Source: Paenibacillus xylanexedens (GTDB lineage: Bacteria > Bacillota > Bacilli > Paenibacillales > Paenibacillaceae). From it: a stretch of DNA of 64,000 bases. Position numbers and translations under genes: made by a program. Numbering within the stretch: the first letter of the stretch is position 1; every line of letters begins with the position of its first letter. The stretch lies in assembly GCF_017874615.1 (NCBI RefSeq), contig NZ_JAGIKV010000010.1:174280-238279 (forward strand). The letters run 5' to 3'. Positions 24,696-32,932 of this stretch are shown in pieces. Below the pieces are notes generated by a model. It saw only the letters and a program-made list of their open reading frames with translations, made no database searches and was not told the origin of the DNA.

Positions 24696-24838
24696 GAGTG
24701 GCCGTTCCGGTCACGGATCGTTCTTGCGATCGCTGTTGTCTCCAAATTTCTTGATTAACCTGTAAAAGGTAGAAATTCGGAGACAAAGGCGAACGCTGCC
24801 GCTTCTTCAGAATCGATTCCGTGCCCTTCACTAACTCT
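24696..24838. repeat. Dispersed palindromic element, copy A
   Basis: An imperfect long hairpin. The left arm holds CGATCGCTGTTGTCTCC (24727-24743); the right arm holds GGAGACAAAGGCGAACGC, and the outer parts CACGGA and TCCGTG pair. It shares core and layout with six other elements in this window (31424, 38406, 43750, 50842, 51182, 52250). No open frame. It lies in the 3' untranslated part of the large repeat-protein transcript and upstream of the AraC gene. Confidence 0.8.
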
Positions 24839-24895
24839 GTACTCTTATCAAGATGATGTATGATTCAAGCTTTAAACATTAAATGTTGATTATTT

Positions 24896-27800
24896 TTATG
24901 GGGTTTCTCCAGCAGGTGCTTGCGTACCAGTACCACCGGAAGCACTTGCTCCACTATCCGTATTGGATGTTTGTGTGCCATTGTCTGCTCCAGAAGACGC
25001 TAGCGTGATAGGAAAAGTAAATACATCTGAATTGACGGATGTATTTTTCGTTAAATCACTTGTCACTGCAACTACCAAGACTTTGTAATTTCCTGACTCG
25101 AAAACTAAATCATCTGAATCCTTGGCAGCATTTCCAATACTCACTGTTGCTGTCCCTGGAGTATTACCAGTGATTACCTTGGCTAAAGCATTCCCAGCAG
25201 CACCCGAACCGCTAATCTCTTTAACAATGTACACATCGTAACGAGCAATGCCTGCCTCATTAGTTGGCTTAGTGAAACTTACGTTGATTGTATTCTCCGT
25301 TACACTTGCATTTACACCCGTTACCTTCTCAACAGGTGTGGGTGCCTGATTTTTTGCGTTAATTGTAAAAGCAGGGGACGATGCCAAATTGGATTCCCGT
25401 TTACTATCTGATGATTCCGATAGTATAAACACCTTGTATGAAACTCCTGCTTTGATATCACCGCCATTGCTATCCTTCAATGAAAGTGGCAAGTCTGTCG
25501 GAGTAGTAGTAACAACTGTTGCATAATTTGAATTTGCAGTTGTTTTGGCTGCATTCAGATCAAATGCCGTTGCAGCAGGCACAACCATTAGCACATACCG
25601 TTTAATGCCTGTCTCGTTACCAGGCTTCGTAAATTTAACTGTTATATCAGTTACGTTGCCTGCAGCTTGCGATGCATCTTTCACAGTTGCCTCTACCTTG
25701 CTCACTGCCTCTACAGTGGCATTCGAAGTCAGTGTAATTGTTCCGGAGGCAGACGATAATGCATTCGCCAGAGAAGCATTGTTATTCACAGCCATCACAT
25801 ATACTTGGTAGGCCACATCATTACGAATCAGTTCACCGTCCACAGATCTGGAACTACTTGTTAAAGTAACAGTCTGGTTAGCTCCCGTTTTGCTGACAGT
25901 TCTGTAATACGCGCTGTTCACTGCATTCGCTGTGTTCAGATTAAACGTGCTACCCGCCTTCACTACAAACACCCGATAATGATTCACATTTGTCTCATCT
26001 GCGGATTTATTAAACGTTACACGCAGATCACTACCATTTCCAGTATCCCCAATATCAGATGGCAACACATTACTCGGAGCCGTTATAGCTGCGTTCTGTG
26101 TCAACGTAATTTGGGAAGAGTAACCAGACAAAGCATTCTGACTGGAGTTTCCGTTGTTATTCACCGACAGCACGAATACCCGATAAGCAACGTTATTGGT
26201 AATGGTGTAACCATTGGTATCTACCGCATAGTTCGGAAGCGTAACGGACAAGTTACCACCCGTTTTGTTCACCTGTGTATAGTTGTTCGACGCATTAGCT
26301 GCGCTCAGCGTGAAGTTGCCCACATTAGCGGAACGAACTACATATACTCGGTAGGCAGAGATTCTGGATTCATCCGCAGCTTTATTGAAAGAAACCCGCA
26401 GATCGCGCCCATCACCGTAGTCACTAATATCCGCAACAGCCAAGTTGCTAATAACTCCCGCGTTACCGGTCGTTGTAAGTCTCAGCACAGTGGAGGAAGC
26501 TGACAGCGCATTGGTGTATCCATTTTGCTGATTGCCCACCGCCATCACAAAGATGCGATAATCTTGCAGATTCGTTACATTATAACCACTTGTGTCCTTC
26601 ATGGATGAAGGCAAAGTCGTTGTAATGTTGTTACCTGTTTTGTTCACCGTATAGTACAAACTGGAGGACAGATTGCTTGCCGTTGTCAGATTGAAGCTGC
26701 TGGCAACCGAGTTGCGCACCACAAAGACGCGATAATTCGCCACCTTGGACTCATCCGATGAACGGTTGAAACTCACCTGAATATCACGACCATCTCCATA
26801 ATCCGAGTTATCCTTCACCTGCGTAATTACTGGAGAGGTTGCTGTGTTCACGGACAGCGTAAGCGAAGATGATGCTGCGGACAGCTTGCTGTCTGTTGTT
26901 GTATTAGTGCTTACCGACAAGATGTAGACCACATACGCTGTGCCACTTTTAATCATTTCGCCAGAAGTATCCCGTGTCGAAGAGGTTAGCTGGCTTTTCA
27001 CTGCGGTACTGTTTCCTTTGTATATGATCGTGGAGTTTGCACTGGACACTTTGTTCGCTGCAGCCAGATTGAACGCAGAAGAGTCCTTCGCTTTAACAAC
27101 AAAAGCACGATAATACGTAATGTTAGATGTCGTGCTCGGCTGCGTGAAGTTAATCTCCAGATCACGACCATCGCCATAGTCACTAATATCTGCAGCACGC
27201 AGACTTGTAACCGCTTGTACTGTGGATTTCACATTATTGAGCTTCAAGGCTTGGGAAGACCAGTTCAATGCATTTTTATAATTATTGCTGCTGTTACCAA
27301 CAGTCAGTACATACAGGCGATACGTTTCATTGCTGTTAAGCAGATCCCCGTTTACGTCACGCGTCTGTGCATTAAGTGTCAGTTTCGGGTTGCTACCATT
27401 TGGTGTAACAGATGTATAGTTCGCAGAAGGTACGGCAGTTGCTGAGGACTCCGTGAAGCTATTCACATCGCGAGTTTTCACCAGCATAATCCGGTAAGCA
27501 GATACCGCCTTCTCTGAAGTTGGACGTGTGAAGCTCACGGTCAAGTCACGACCATCTCCGTTACTTCCGGATACCGAACCGTAGATGTTCCATGCAGCAT
27601 ATTGTGTCTCATCCACTGGAGGTGTTGCCGTTGTCTTGATATCTACACGTTGATTACGGGAGTTCCAGAATACTTTCTCTCCAAAAGCTTCACTGACAAA
27701 ACGAATTGGAACCATCGTGTTGCCCTTAATCGTGTTCGCAGGTACATCCAGCGAGATCGCTTCCCCGTTGATGTATGCCGTTTTGGAACCAAGTGTCAAA

Positions 27801-28054
27801 GTAACTTCCTGATCGTCGCGCGTTGCAACAATCGTTTTGGTTCTGTTCGTGTACTGTACCTTCGCATCCAATCCTTCAAATATCGACCGAAGCGGAACCA
27901 GTACGCGTCCACCTTTCATGACAGGTGCCTGAGCAGATGATAACTCTGCATCATTAATATATATACTGATCCTCGCGGCTGCATCCATAACCGACGTTGG
28001 AAGTGCGGACATCAGCATGGCTGATACAGCCAGCGCTGACATTACCTTCTTCAC
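24896..28054 (-). CDS. Secreted stalk-domain protein with seven FN3-like repeats
   Basis: A 1052-residue exported protein. The signal peptide is MKKVMSALAVSAMLMSALPT, from GTG 28054 with GGGAGG seven bases upstream (a frame opening 13 codons earlier is less likely). Residues about 30-140 are a copper-amine-oxidase N-terminal-like (stalk) domain: VPLRSIFEGLDAKV, MVPIRFVSEAFGEKVFW. Then come seven units of about 120 residues, several opening with SDYGDGRDLRVSFNK-like sequence and containing YRVFVV and Y-x-V-F-V-x-A/S-V, which read as fibronectin-III-like beta sandwiches. Units 2-5 are the most alike. It ends in a Ser/Gly/Thr/Asp-rich tail without sorting signal or SLH domain. Probably an extracellular adhesive or structural protein; role unknown. 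Confidence 0.85.
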   Translation of the reverse strand: MKKVMSALAVSAMLMSALPTSVMDAAARISIYINDAELSSAQAPVMKGGRVLVPLRSIFEGLDAKVQYTNRTKTIVATRDDQEVTLTLGSKTAYINGEAISLDVPANTIKGNTMVPIRFVSEAFGEKVFWNSRNQRVDIKTTATPPVDETQYAAWNIYGSVSGSNGDGRDLTVSFTRPTSEKAVSAYRIMLVKTRDVNSFTESSATAVPSANYTSVTPNGSNPKLTLNAQTRDVNGDLLNSNETYRLYVLTVGNSSNNYKNALNWSSQALKLNNVKSTVQAVTSLRAADISDYGDGRDLEINFTQPSTTSNITYYRAFVVKAKDSSAFNLAAANKVSSANSTIIYKGNSTAVKSQLTSSTRDTSGEMIKSGTAYVVYILSVSTNTTTDSKLSAASSSLTLSVNTATSPVITQVKDNSDYGDGRDIQVSFNRSSDESKVANYRVFVVRNSVASSFNLTTASNLSSSLYYTVNKTGNNITTTLPSSMKDTSGYNVTNLQDYRIFVMAVGNQQNGYTNALSASSTVLRLTTTGNAGVISNLAVADISDYGDGRDLRVSFNKAADESRISAYRVYVVRSANVGNFTLSAANASNNYTQVNKTGGNLSVTLPNYAVDTNGYTITNNVAYRVFVLSVNNNGNSSQNALSGYSSQITLTQNAAITAPSNVLPSDIGDTGNGSDLRVTFNKSADETNVNHYRVFVVKAGSTFNLNTANAVNSAYYRTVSKTGANQTVTLTSSSRSVDGELIRNDVAYQVYVMAVNNNASLANALSSASGTITLTSNATVEAVSKVEATVKDASQAAGNVTDITVKFTKPGNETGIKRYVLMVVPAATAFDLNAAKTTANSNYATVVTTTPTDLPLSLKDSNGGDIKAGVSYKVFILSESSDSKRESNLASSPAFTINAKNQAPTPVEKVTGVNASVTENTINVSFTKPTNEAGIARYDVYIVKEISGSGAAGNALAKVITGNTPGTATVSIGNAAKDSDDLVFESGNYKVLVVAVTSDLTKNTSVNSDVFTFPITLASSGADNGTQTSNTDSGASASGGTGTQAPAGETP

Positions 28055-28370
28055 TTGTTTTCCTCCCGCTTTCCTCATATCCCATATCCCCATTCTCGCA
28101 TTTAGTTAACATCGAAATAGATTCGCTGTTCTTTTCACTAATTCCTGTATTTACCTATGCACAACTAAGACGTTCAGATCAGCTCAAAGGTTTCCAGTTG
28201 TACAAAAAATATTTTCTCAGAAATCTCCCTCTATCTTCCACCCTCCAAAAGTTAAAAATAACAGAAGAATTTGTCACTATTCCGCAACCACATCCTTCAC
28301 CAATTGGGTTAATGTATAGTGACTAGTGAACAACACCTATCATTTTCTCAACTACGGGAGGTTCATATCT
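28055..28370. other. Divergent intergenic region between two secreted-protein genes
   Basis: About 316 AT-rich bases that must hold both promoters. No operator, riboswitch or repeat element was recognised; an AGTATAGT-like -10 region may precede the rightward gene. Confidence 0.4.
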
Positions 28371-29339
28371 ATGACATCATCGTTCCAATCTGCCAAACGT
28401 AAAGGCATGCGCACCTTCATTACAGCCACCGCCATCCTCATGCTGCTCCAAACGGCTGTCGCTCCATTATCCGGAGTCGCTGCTGCCGTATCTTCCAGCA
28501 CAGATACCAAAGTCACAACTGCCAGTTCAACAACGATATATAAAACATTTCAGTCCATGCTCTACAAAAAGAACGGCTTGCCTGCCGCGGATATTTATCT
28601 CGAATCTCATATCAAAAAAGTAACAAAGCATCACGCCACCCTGATGGTGCTTCAATTGGAGAATGCTCGCCTGAAGGCGCTAAGTACCATGACAGACCGC
28701 CTGCTCGTTCCTAACGTTCAGGACAAGATGATCAAGGCTTACAAGTTGAATGATAGCTTCACCAAACTCATGGAGCGTACCCAGGACTCCGATCTGCGTG
28801 CACTGTTAAAAGAAGCCCGTGACAGCGGCTACCGCCTCGTCATGCTCGAAGGCTCCCTCTATCCCATAATGAATTATGCCGCATTCGTGAAATATACCTC
28901 TGTAATTAAAGAGGACATCTCAAGCTACATCAGTATCATGACAAAGGAAACAAAAAACTTGCCTGCGGATGACGGTGCTCTGGTCATTGGCTATCAAGAA
29001 ATTCTCCTTCGAGCACTCAGCCAGGAAAAATTCCTGGAACGACATCCAAAATCAAATCGGGCCAAGCAGGTGCATAATCTGTTAAACAGTTATACCCTGT
29101 ATACCTTTTATGGGCTGAACAATACACCGCTGTTTGATTATGACACGAACAAAATGGTAGCGAACGCCCAAAGAGGCTACAACGGCGTCTTGCAGCGTCT
29201 TGCATCCGTCGATAGTGAATTCCTCACCAAGCTGGATGCCTTTATGGACGTGGTTAAGGAATCGAAGTATGAGAAAACAGCTTCGGTGGAGAAATGGCTG
29301 GACCAGAATGTGCCTGTCAGCGACTACGCGAATTATTGA
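28371..29339 (+). CDS. Secreted protein of unknown function
   Basis: A 322-residue protein with a twin-basic N-terminus and a clear signal peptide (MRTFITATAILMLLQTAVAP, cleavage near GVAAA). The mature part is highly helical with many Lys/Leu/Arg (LMERTQDSDLRALLKEARDS, FLERHPKSNRAKQVHNLL), no cysteine and no recognisable motif. ATG at 28371 has GGGAGG nine bases upstream. It is divergent from the stalk-domain protein, so the two may be co-regulated surface components; that is inference. Confidence 0.8.
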   Translation: MTSSFQSAKRKGMRTFITATAILMLLQTAVAPLSGVAAAVSSSTDTKVTTASSTTIYKTFQSMLYKKNGLPAADIYLESHIKKVTKHHATLMVLQLENARLKALSTMTDRLLVPNVQDKMIKAYKLNDSFTKLMERTQDSDLRALLKEARDSGYRLVMLEGSLYPIMNYAAFVKYTSVIKEDISSYISIMTKETKNLPADDGALVIGYQEILLRALSQEKFLERHPKSNRAKQVHNLLNSYTLYTFYGLNNTPLFDYDTNKMVANAQRGYNGVLQRLASVDSEFLTKLDAFMDVVKESKYEKTASVEKWLDQNVPVSDYANY

Positions 29340-29412
29340 GTTAATCCGCTTCCACGGTTAACACCCGGTTCAAATTCAAAACTTGGGCTAAATTCCAACA
29401 TATCACCATACC

Positions 29413-29452
29413 AAAAACCGCGACAGGATTCGCTCCTGTCGCGGTTTCTTTT
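29413..29452. terminator. Bidirectional terminator
   Basis: AAACCGCGACAGGA-TTCGC-TCCTGTCGCGGTTT, 14-bp perfect stem with A-run before and CTTTTTG after; serves the secreted protein and the convergent GNAT gene. Confidence 0.92.
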
Positions 29453-29495
29453 TGCTTCTATAGTCAAAACTGACTCAACCCGTCAGCTCCCTGCA

Positions 29496-30098
29496 CTATT
29501 GAATCGGTTTGACCATATGATTATACTCATGTCCTGCGATGACAATCACATCGTCTTTGACATATCCCTGCCGTTCATAGAGCATTAGCGCACGGCCGTT
29601 GTCCCGTTCTACAATCAGGGATACCTGTGAGTGACCCAGATCTCTGCCCTGCTGCTCAAAAGCAGCCATCAGTGCCCGGCCGATGCCCTGCCCCTGATAA
29701 GCTTCACTTACCGAGAGAGTATCCAGATAATACTCCCCCGGACGGGTTTCTTTGACCAATGCATACTTCTCATCCCGGCTTCGTCCAGGTCGATCCAGAA
29801 TCGGCTGGTCCAGACGATCAGCTTCACCGCCATCATAGGCCACCAGAATCCCCGCGATCAGCCCATCCTGCTCCATCACTGTCACATGACGGTAGCTAAT
29901 CCGATTGTTTTCCTGCACATAAAACGCCTGCAAAATCTGCATCGCCTTCTCATGATCCGCCTCACCCGCTAGCGAGTATGCTATATCCCCTATCGCCTGA
30001 TACAGTAACGGAATGACCTGATCTGCATCTTCTATGCGCGCAGGTCTGATCAGAGGAGATGTTTCTTGGTGATCTAATAGCATCTTGGAATCATTCAT
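29496..30098 (-). CDS. GNAT family N-acetyltransferase
   Basis: A 200-residue acetyl-CoA-dependent acyltransferase. The acetyl-CoA binding loop is YQGQGIGRALMAAF, preceded by LDTLSVSEA and followed by LIVERDNGRALMLYERQGY, all typical of GNAT. Substrate unknown. Its ATG overlaps the ilvA stop (ATGA), so it is the second gene of an operon with threonine deaminase; whether that has metabolic meaning is open. Confidence 0.92.
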   Translation of the reverse strand: MNDSKMLLDHQETSPLIRPARIEDADQVIPLLYQAIGDIAYSLAGEADHEKAMQILQAFYVQENNRISYRHVTVMEQDGLIAGILVAYDGGEADRLDQPILDRPGRSRDEKYALVKETRPGEYYLDTLSVSEAYQGQGIGRALMAAFEQQGRDLGHSQVSLIVERDNGRALMLYERQGYVKDDVIVIAGHEYNHMVKPIQ

Positions 30099-31390
30099 CA
30101 GATTAACATGTTGAACAGATTTAGATTTTTGTTCAGCTCGGTATAGGCGATACCTTTGCGGTTCATGCGTTCAATGAGCGGGTGGTAATCTTCCTTGTAC
30201 ATCAGCTCGATGCCCACCAAGGCAGGGCCATTTTCCTTATCATGCTTTTTCGTATATTCAAACCGGGTGATATCATCATTTTTCCCTAGAACTTCCTCCA
30301 GGAATTCACGTAAAGCTCCTGCACGCTGCGGGAAATTAACCATGAAATAATACTTCAGACCTTCATAGATCAGGGAACGTTCCTTGATCTCCTGCATCCG
30401 GTCAATATCGTTGTTCCCGCCACTAATAACACAGACCACCGTCTTGCCCACGATTTGCTCACGATATTGCTCAAGCGCCGCAACAGCCAAGGAACCGGCA
30501 GGCTCGACAACGATCGCATTTTCATTATATAGTTCCAGAATAGTTGTGCAGGCTTTGCCTTCTGGCACTTTCACAATGTCATCAAGTATACTATTGCAGA
30601 TATCAAAGGTGAGATCGCCAACACGTTTCACCGCTGCGCCATCCACGAATTTATCTATATCATCCAGCGTCACAACCTGTTTGCGGAACATCGCCTCACT
30701 CATGGAAGCTGCCCCAAGTGGCTCAACTCCAATGATGCGTGTCTCTGGACTCACGGTCTTCATGTAGGTTCCCACGCCGGCTGCCAACCCTCCGCCACCA
30801 ATCGTCACGAATACATAGTCGGCATTCTCATCGAGACTTTCCATGATTTCCATCGCTACCGTACCATTACCTGCAATAATCTTGGGTTGATCAAAAGGAT
30901 GGATGAACGTCATGCCTTGTTCGTCACATGCACGCATCGCTTCAGCATAAGCGTCATCATACGTATCCCCGATGAGCACCACTTCAACGTTACTGCCACC
31001 AAAACGTCTTACCTGCTTCACCTTCTGGTTCGGCGTTGTACTGGGCATGAAGATTTTGCCGTTAATTCCGAGCGCATTACAGCTAAAAGCAACACCTTGA
31101 GCATGGTTGCCTGCACTCGCACAGACAATACCCTTCTCCATCTCGGCTGGTGTCAGACTGCGAATCATATTATAGGCGCCTCGAATTTTGAACGAACGCA
31201 CCACTTGAAGGTCTTCCCTTTTTAGATACACATTACAGTTATATTTGGCCGACAATACAGCATCCCGCTGTAACGGCGTTCTTACAATGACCTCACGCAG
31301 CACATGATGTGCGCGTACGATATCTTCCATGCCAACACTGGCACGACCGGGACTTGTGGTTCCCGTTGGTTCTTGTTCAACTGGTTTCAT
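30098..31390 (-). CDS. ilvA: Threonine ammonia-lyase (threonine deaminase)
   Basis: A 430-residue pyridoxal-phosphate enzyme converting L-threonine to 2-oxobutanoate, the first step of isoleucine synthesis. PLP lysine in SFKIRGAYN; cofactor phosphate loop in TIGGGGLAAGVG; substrate region ASAGNHAQGVA. The C-terminal regulatory part is the short single ACT-like form (YYFMVNFPQRAGALREFLEE, ...ELMYKEDYHPLIERM) found in Bacillus IlvA. No T-box is visible upstream; the leader is instead occupied by palindromic element D. Other ilv genes are not in the window. Confidence 0.95.
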   Translation of the reverse strand: MKPVEQEPTGTTSPGRASVGMEDIVRAHHVLREVIVRTPLQRDAVLSAKYNCNVYLKREDLQVVRSFKIRGAYNMIRSLTPAEMEKGIVCASAGNHAQGVAFSCNALGINGKIFMPSTTPNQKVKQVRRFGGSNVEVVLIGDTYDDAYAEAMRACDEQGMTFIHPFDQPKIIAGNGTVAMEIMESLDENADYVFVTIGGGGLAAGVGTYMKTVSPETRIIGVEPLGAASMSEAMFRKQVVTLDDIDKFVDGAAVKRVGDLTFDICNSILDDIVKVPEGKACTTILELYNENAIVVEPAGSLAVAALEQYREQIVGKTVVCVISGGNNDIDRMQEIKERSLIYEGLKYYFMVNFPQRAGALREFLEEVLGKNDDITRFEYTKKHDKENGPALVGIELMYKEDYHPLIERMNRKGIAYTELNKNLNLFNMLI

Positions 31391-31423
31391 GTTGTCTCCA
31401 CACTCCGCTTTTATGGTCTATAT

Positions 31424-31644
31424 AAGTTGAACTAAAGTTTATTTACACTGACACTACGATGACAGAATAACCCTCCATTCGCTGTTATCCCCAGATTTTT
31501 TCGATTCCCTTTTCTCAAGGGAAAAATCCGGTGATAGCGTATGCTTCCGATGCAGCTTTCTTTCAGAAAGCTTTTAGACGAACGCTTCGCTTTTTCGAGT
31601 TCTTTCTGTCCTCTCCGTTATCGTGTAAATCATTAATTCAACTT
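31424..31644. repeat. Dispersed palindromic element, copy D (expanded)
   Basis: Outermost arms AAGTTGAA/TTCAACTT, then ATTTACAC/GTGTAAAT, enclose the common core: left TTCGCTGTTATCCCC, tip TTTCTCAAGGGAAA, right AAATCCGGTGATA. An extra hairpin of about 45 bases (AGCTTTCTTTCAGAAAGCT) is inserted in the right arm before GACGAACGCTTCGC. At about 190-220 bp it is the longest copy and has the best preserved ends. It occupies the ilvA leader. Confidence 0.8.
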
Positions 31645-31682
31645 ATCTAGCAATGTCGCGCACTGCTTTTCTTTGTATTGTA

Positions 31683-32573
31683 TCACTTTTGATCTGTTCT
31701 TGCGCCTGGGCTCACTTCATTTATCATTCGTAAAATCTCATCAATAATAACCTGAGGGTCTGTATACATAACCATATGACCGGATTGATCTGCCCCAATC
31801 CATCTCGCATTGGACAGCTGGCTCACCGTCTGGCGATGGGCCGTGATGAGGGCAGGTCTGATTTTCCCCTCTCCCTTGCCCGGGTTCGTACCCGAGATCA
31901 CGCTAACTTCCAGATCACCCAGAGCCGGAGGATGTTCCAGCAGCGCTGCCATGTCATCCAGAAACGTTTTGCCTTCCGCAAGCATCGTACTGGCTGCCCG
32001 TACAGTGAAATCCTCCTTGAGGTGATCCGCAACCACATCGTCAGGCTGAACACTTCCAGCTTTGCTGCCAAGCATCTTATATAAGCCAGTCCGCGCCATG
32101 ATTGGAATAATGAAACCATTGATGGCAAAGCTCTTTTTAGTAAGCTTGGAAAAATACATTTCGCAATGCTCGTCTGATGGATCTACCAGAATAATGCCAC
32201 GTAATCGAGATAGATGTGCAGCTGCCGCAGCCCGTACAATCGGACCTCCCCAGCTATGTCCAACCAGAATGAATGGGCCCGGGCCTAGTGCTGTAAGCAG
32301 TTCTCCAAGATCCCCTGCAATGCGTTCAAGGCTGCGGGGAGCCGAGTCGACATCACTTCGTCCCGCCCCTGCCCTGTCATACACAACTGCACGTGCATGC
32401 TCAGCAATGGCTGGTGCAACCAGTCCCCAGTTTGATCTGGAGGCGCCCATACCGGACTCAAATACAACCGTCAGCTCTCCTGTTCCCCTGGACATATAAT
32501 GTAGTTTGCGACCATCACGGGTCCGAACAAACGCACTTGAACCAAATGTATGTGAGCTAGGGTTAGGATTCAT
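31683..32573 (-). CDS. Alpha/beta hydrolase
   Basis: A 296-residue alpha/beta-hydrolase. LHYMSRGTG and VFESGMGASRSNW form the N-terminal strands and oxyanion hole; VYDRAGAGRSD is the typical esterase/haloperoxidase block; the nucleophile elbow is GHSWGGPIV; the late QSGHMVMYTDPQVI supplies the catalytic His. ATG at 32573 has AGGAGGGG three bases away from the start's AAT spacer. A Fur-like box lies about 47 bases upstream, which would tie expression to iron limitation and raises a role in siderophore handling; this is inference. No transporter is adjacent. Confidence 0.88.
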   Translation of the reverse strand: MNPNPSSHTFGSSAFVRTRDGRKLHYMSRGTGELTVVFESGMGASRSNWGLVAPAIAEHARAVVYDRAGAGRSDVDSAPRSLERIAGDLGELLTALGPGPFILVGHSWGGPIVRAAAAAHLSRLRGIILVDPSDEHCEMYFSKLTKKSFAINGFIIPIMARTGLYKMLGSKAGSVQPDDVVADHLKEDFTVRAASTMLAEGKTFLDDMAALLEHPPALGDLEVSVISGTNPGKGEGKIRPALITAHRQTVSQLSNARWIGADQSGHMVMYTDPQVIIDEILRMINEVSPGARTDQK

Positions 32574-32619
32574 ATTCCCCTCCTGATTACGTGCATAGTC
32601 ATCTATCACCGAATCTAAT

Positions 32620-32634
32620 TGAAAATGATTATCA
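32620..32634. promoter_or_regulatory. Fur-box-like palindrome
   Basis: TGAAAAT-G-ATTATCA matches the Bacillus Fur 7-1-7 core TGATAAT-N-ATTATCA with one mismatch. It lies just upstream of the hydrolase at 32573 and nowhere near another gene start on that strand. Binding is inferred. Confidence 0.6.
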
Positions 32635-32767
32635 ATTACTTCATTATAGAATAATCCATGCTTTACGACAACCATGTTGCTTCAGCAAGTTAGAGCAGTC
32701 CTGTCACCTCTGTCACGTTGCTAGAGTTATCCTCCGTTCCTTTCCCGCTCCTTTTTCCTTATGCAAA

Positions 32768-32796
32768 AAGAAAACCCGATCCATGATCGGATCGGG
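32768..32796 (-). terminator. Terminator after the GH3 gene
   Basis: CCCGATCC-ATGATC-GGATCGGG hairpin with A-rich left flank that reads TTTTCTTTTT on the minus strand. Confidence 0.85.
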
Positions 32797-32932
32797 TAAC
32801 TGTCCCAGCCACTGTGCCGCTGAACCTCACATACACCTTCTTGTTGCTTCGTGCGCAGTTCCTGCACGTATCGCATAATCGTAATCGCTTAATCCAAGGA
32901 TGGACGAATACTCGGTTTAAGGGCGCACCCCC

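Noticed and set aside
31391..31682. Possible T-box leader for ilvA
   Set aside because: The region is a palindromic element of the dispersed family; no AGGGTGGNACCGCG T-box sequence or specifier arrangement is visible.
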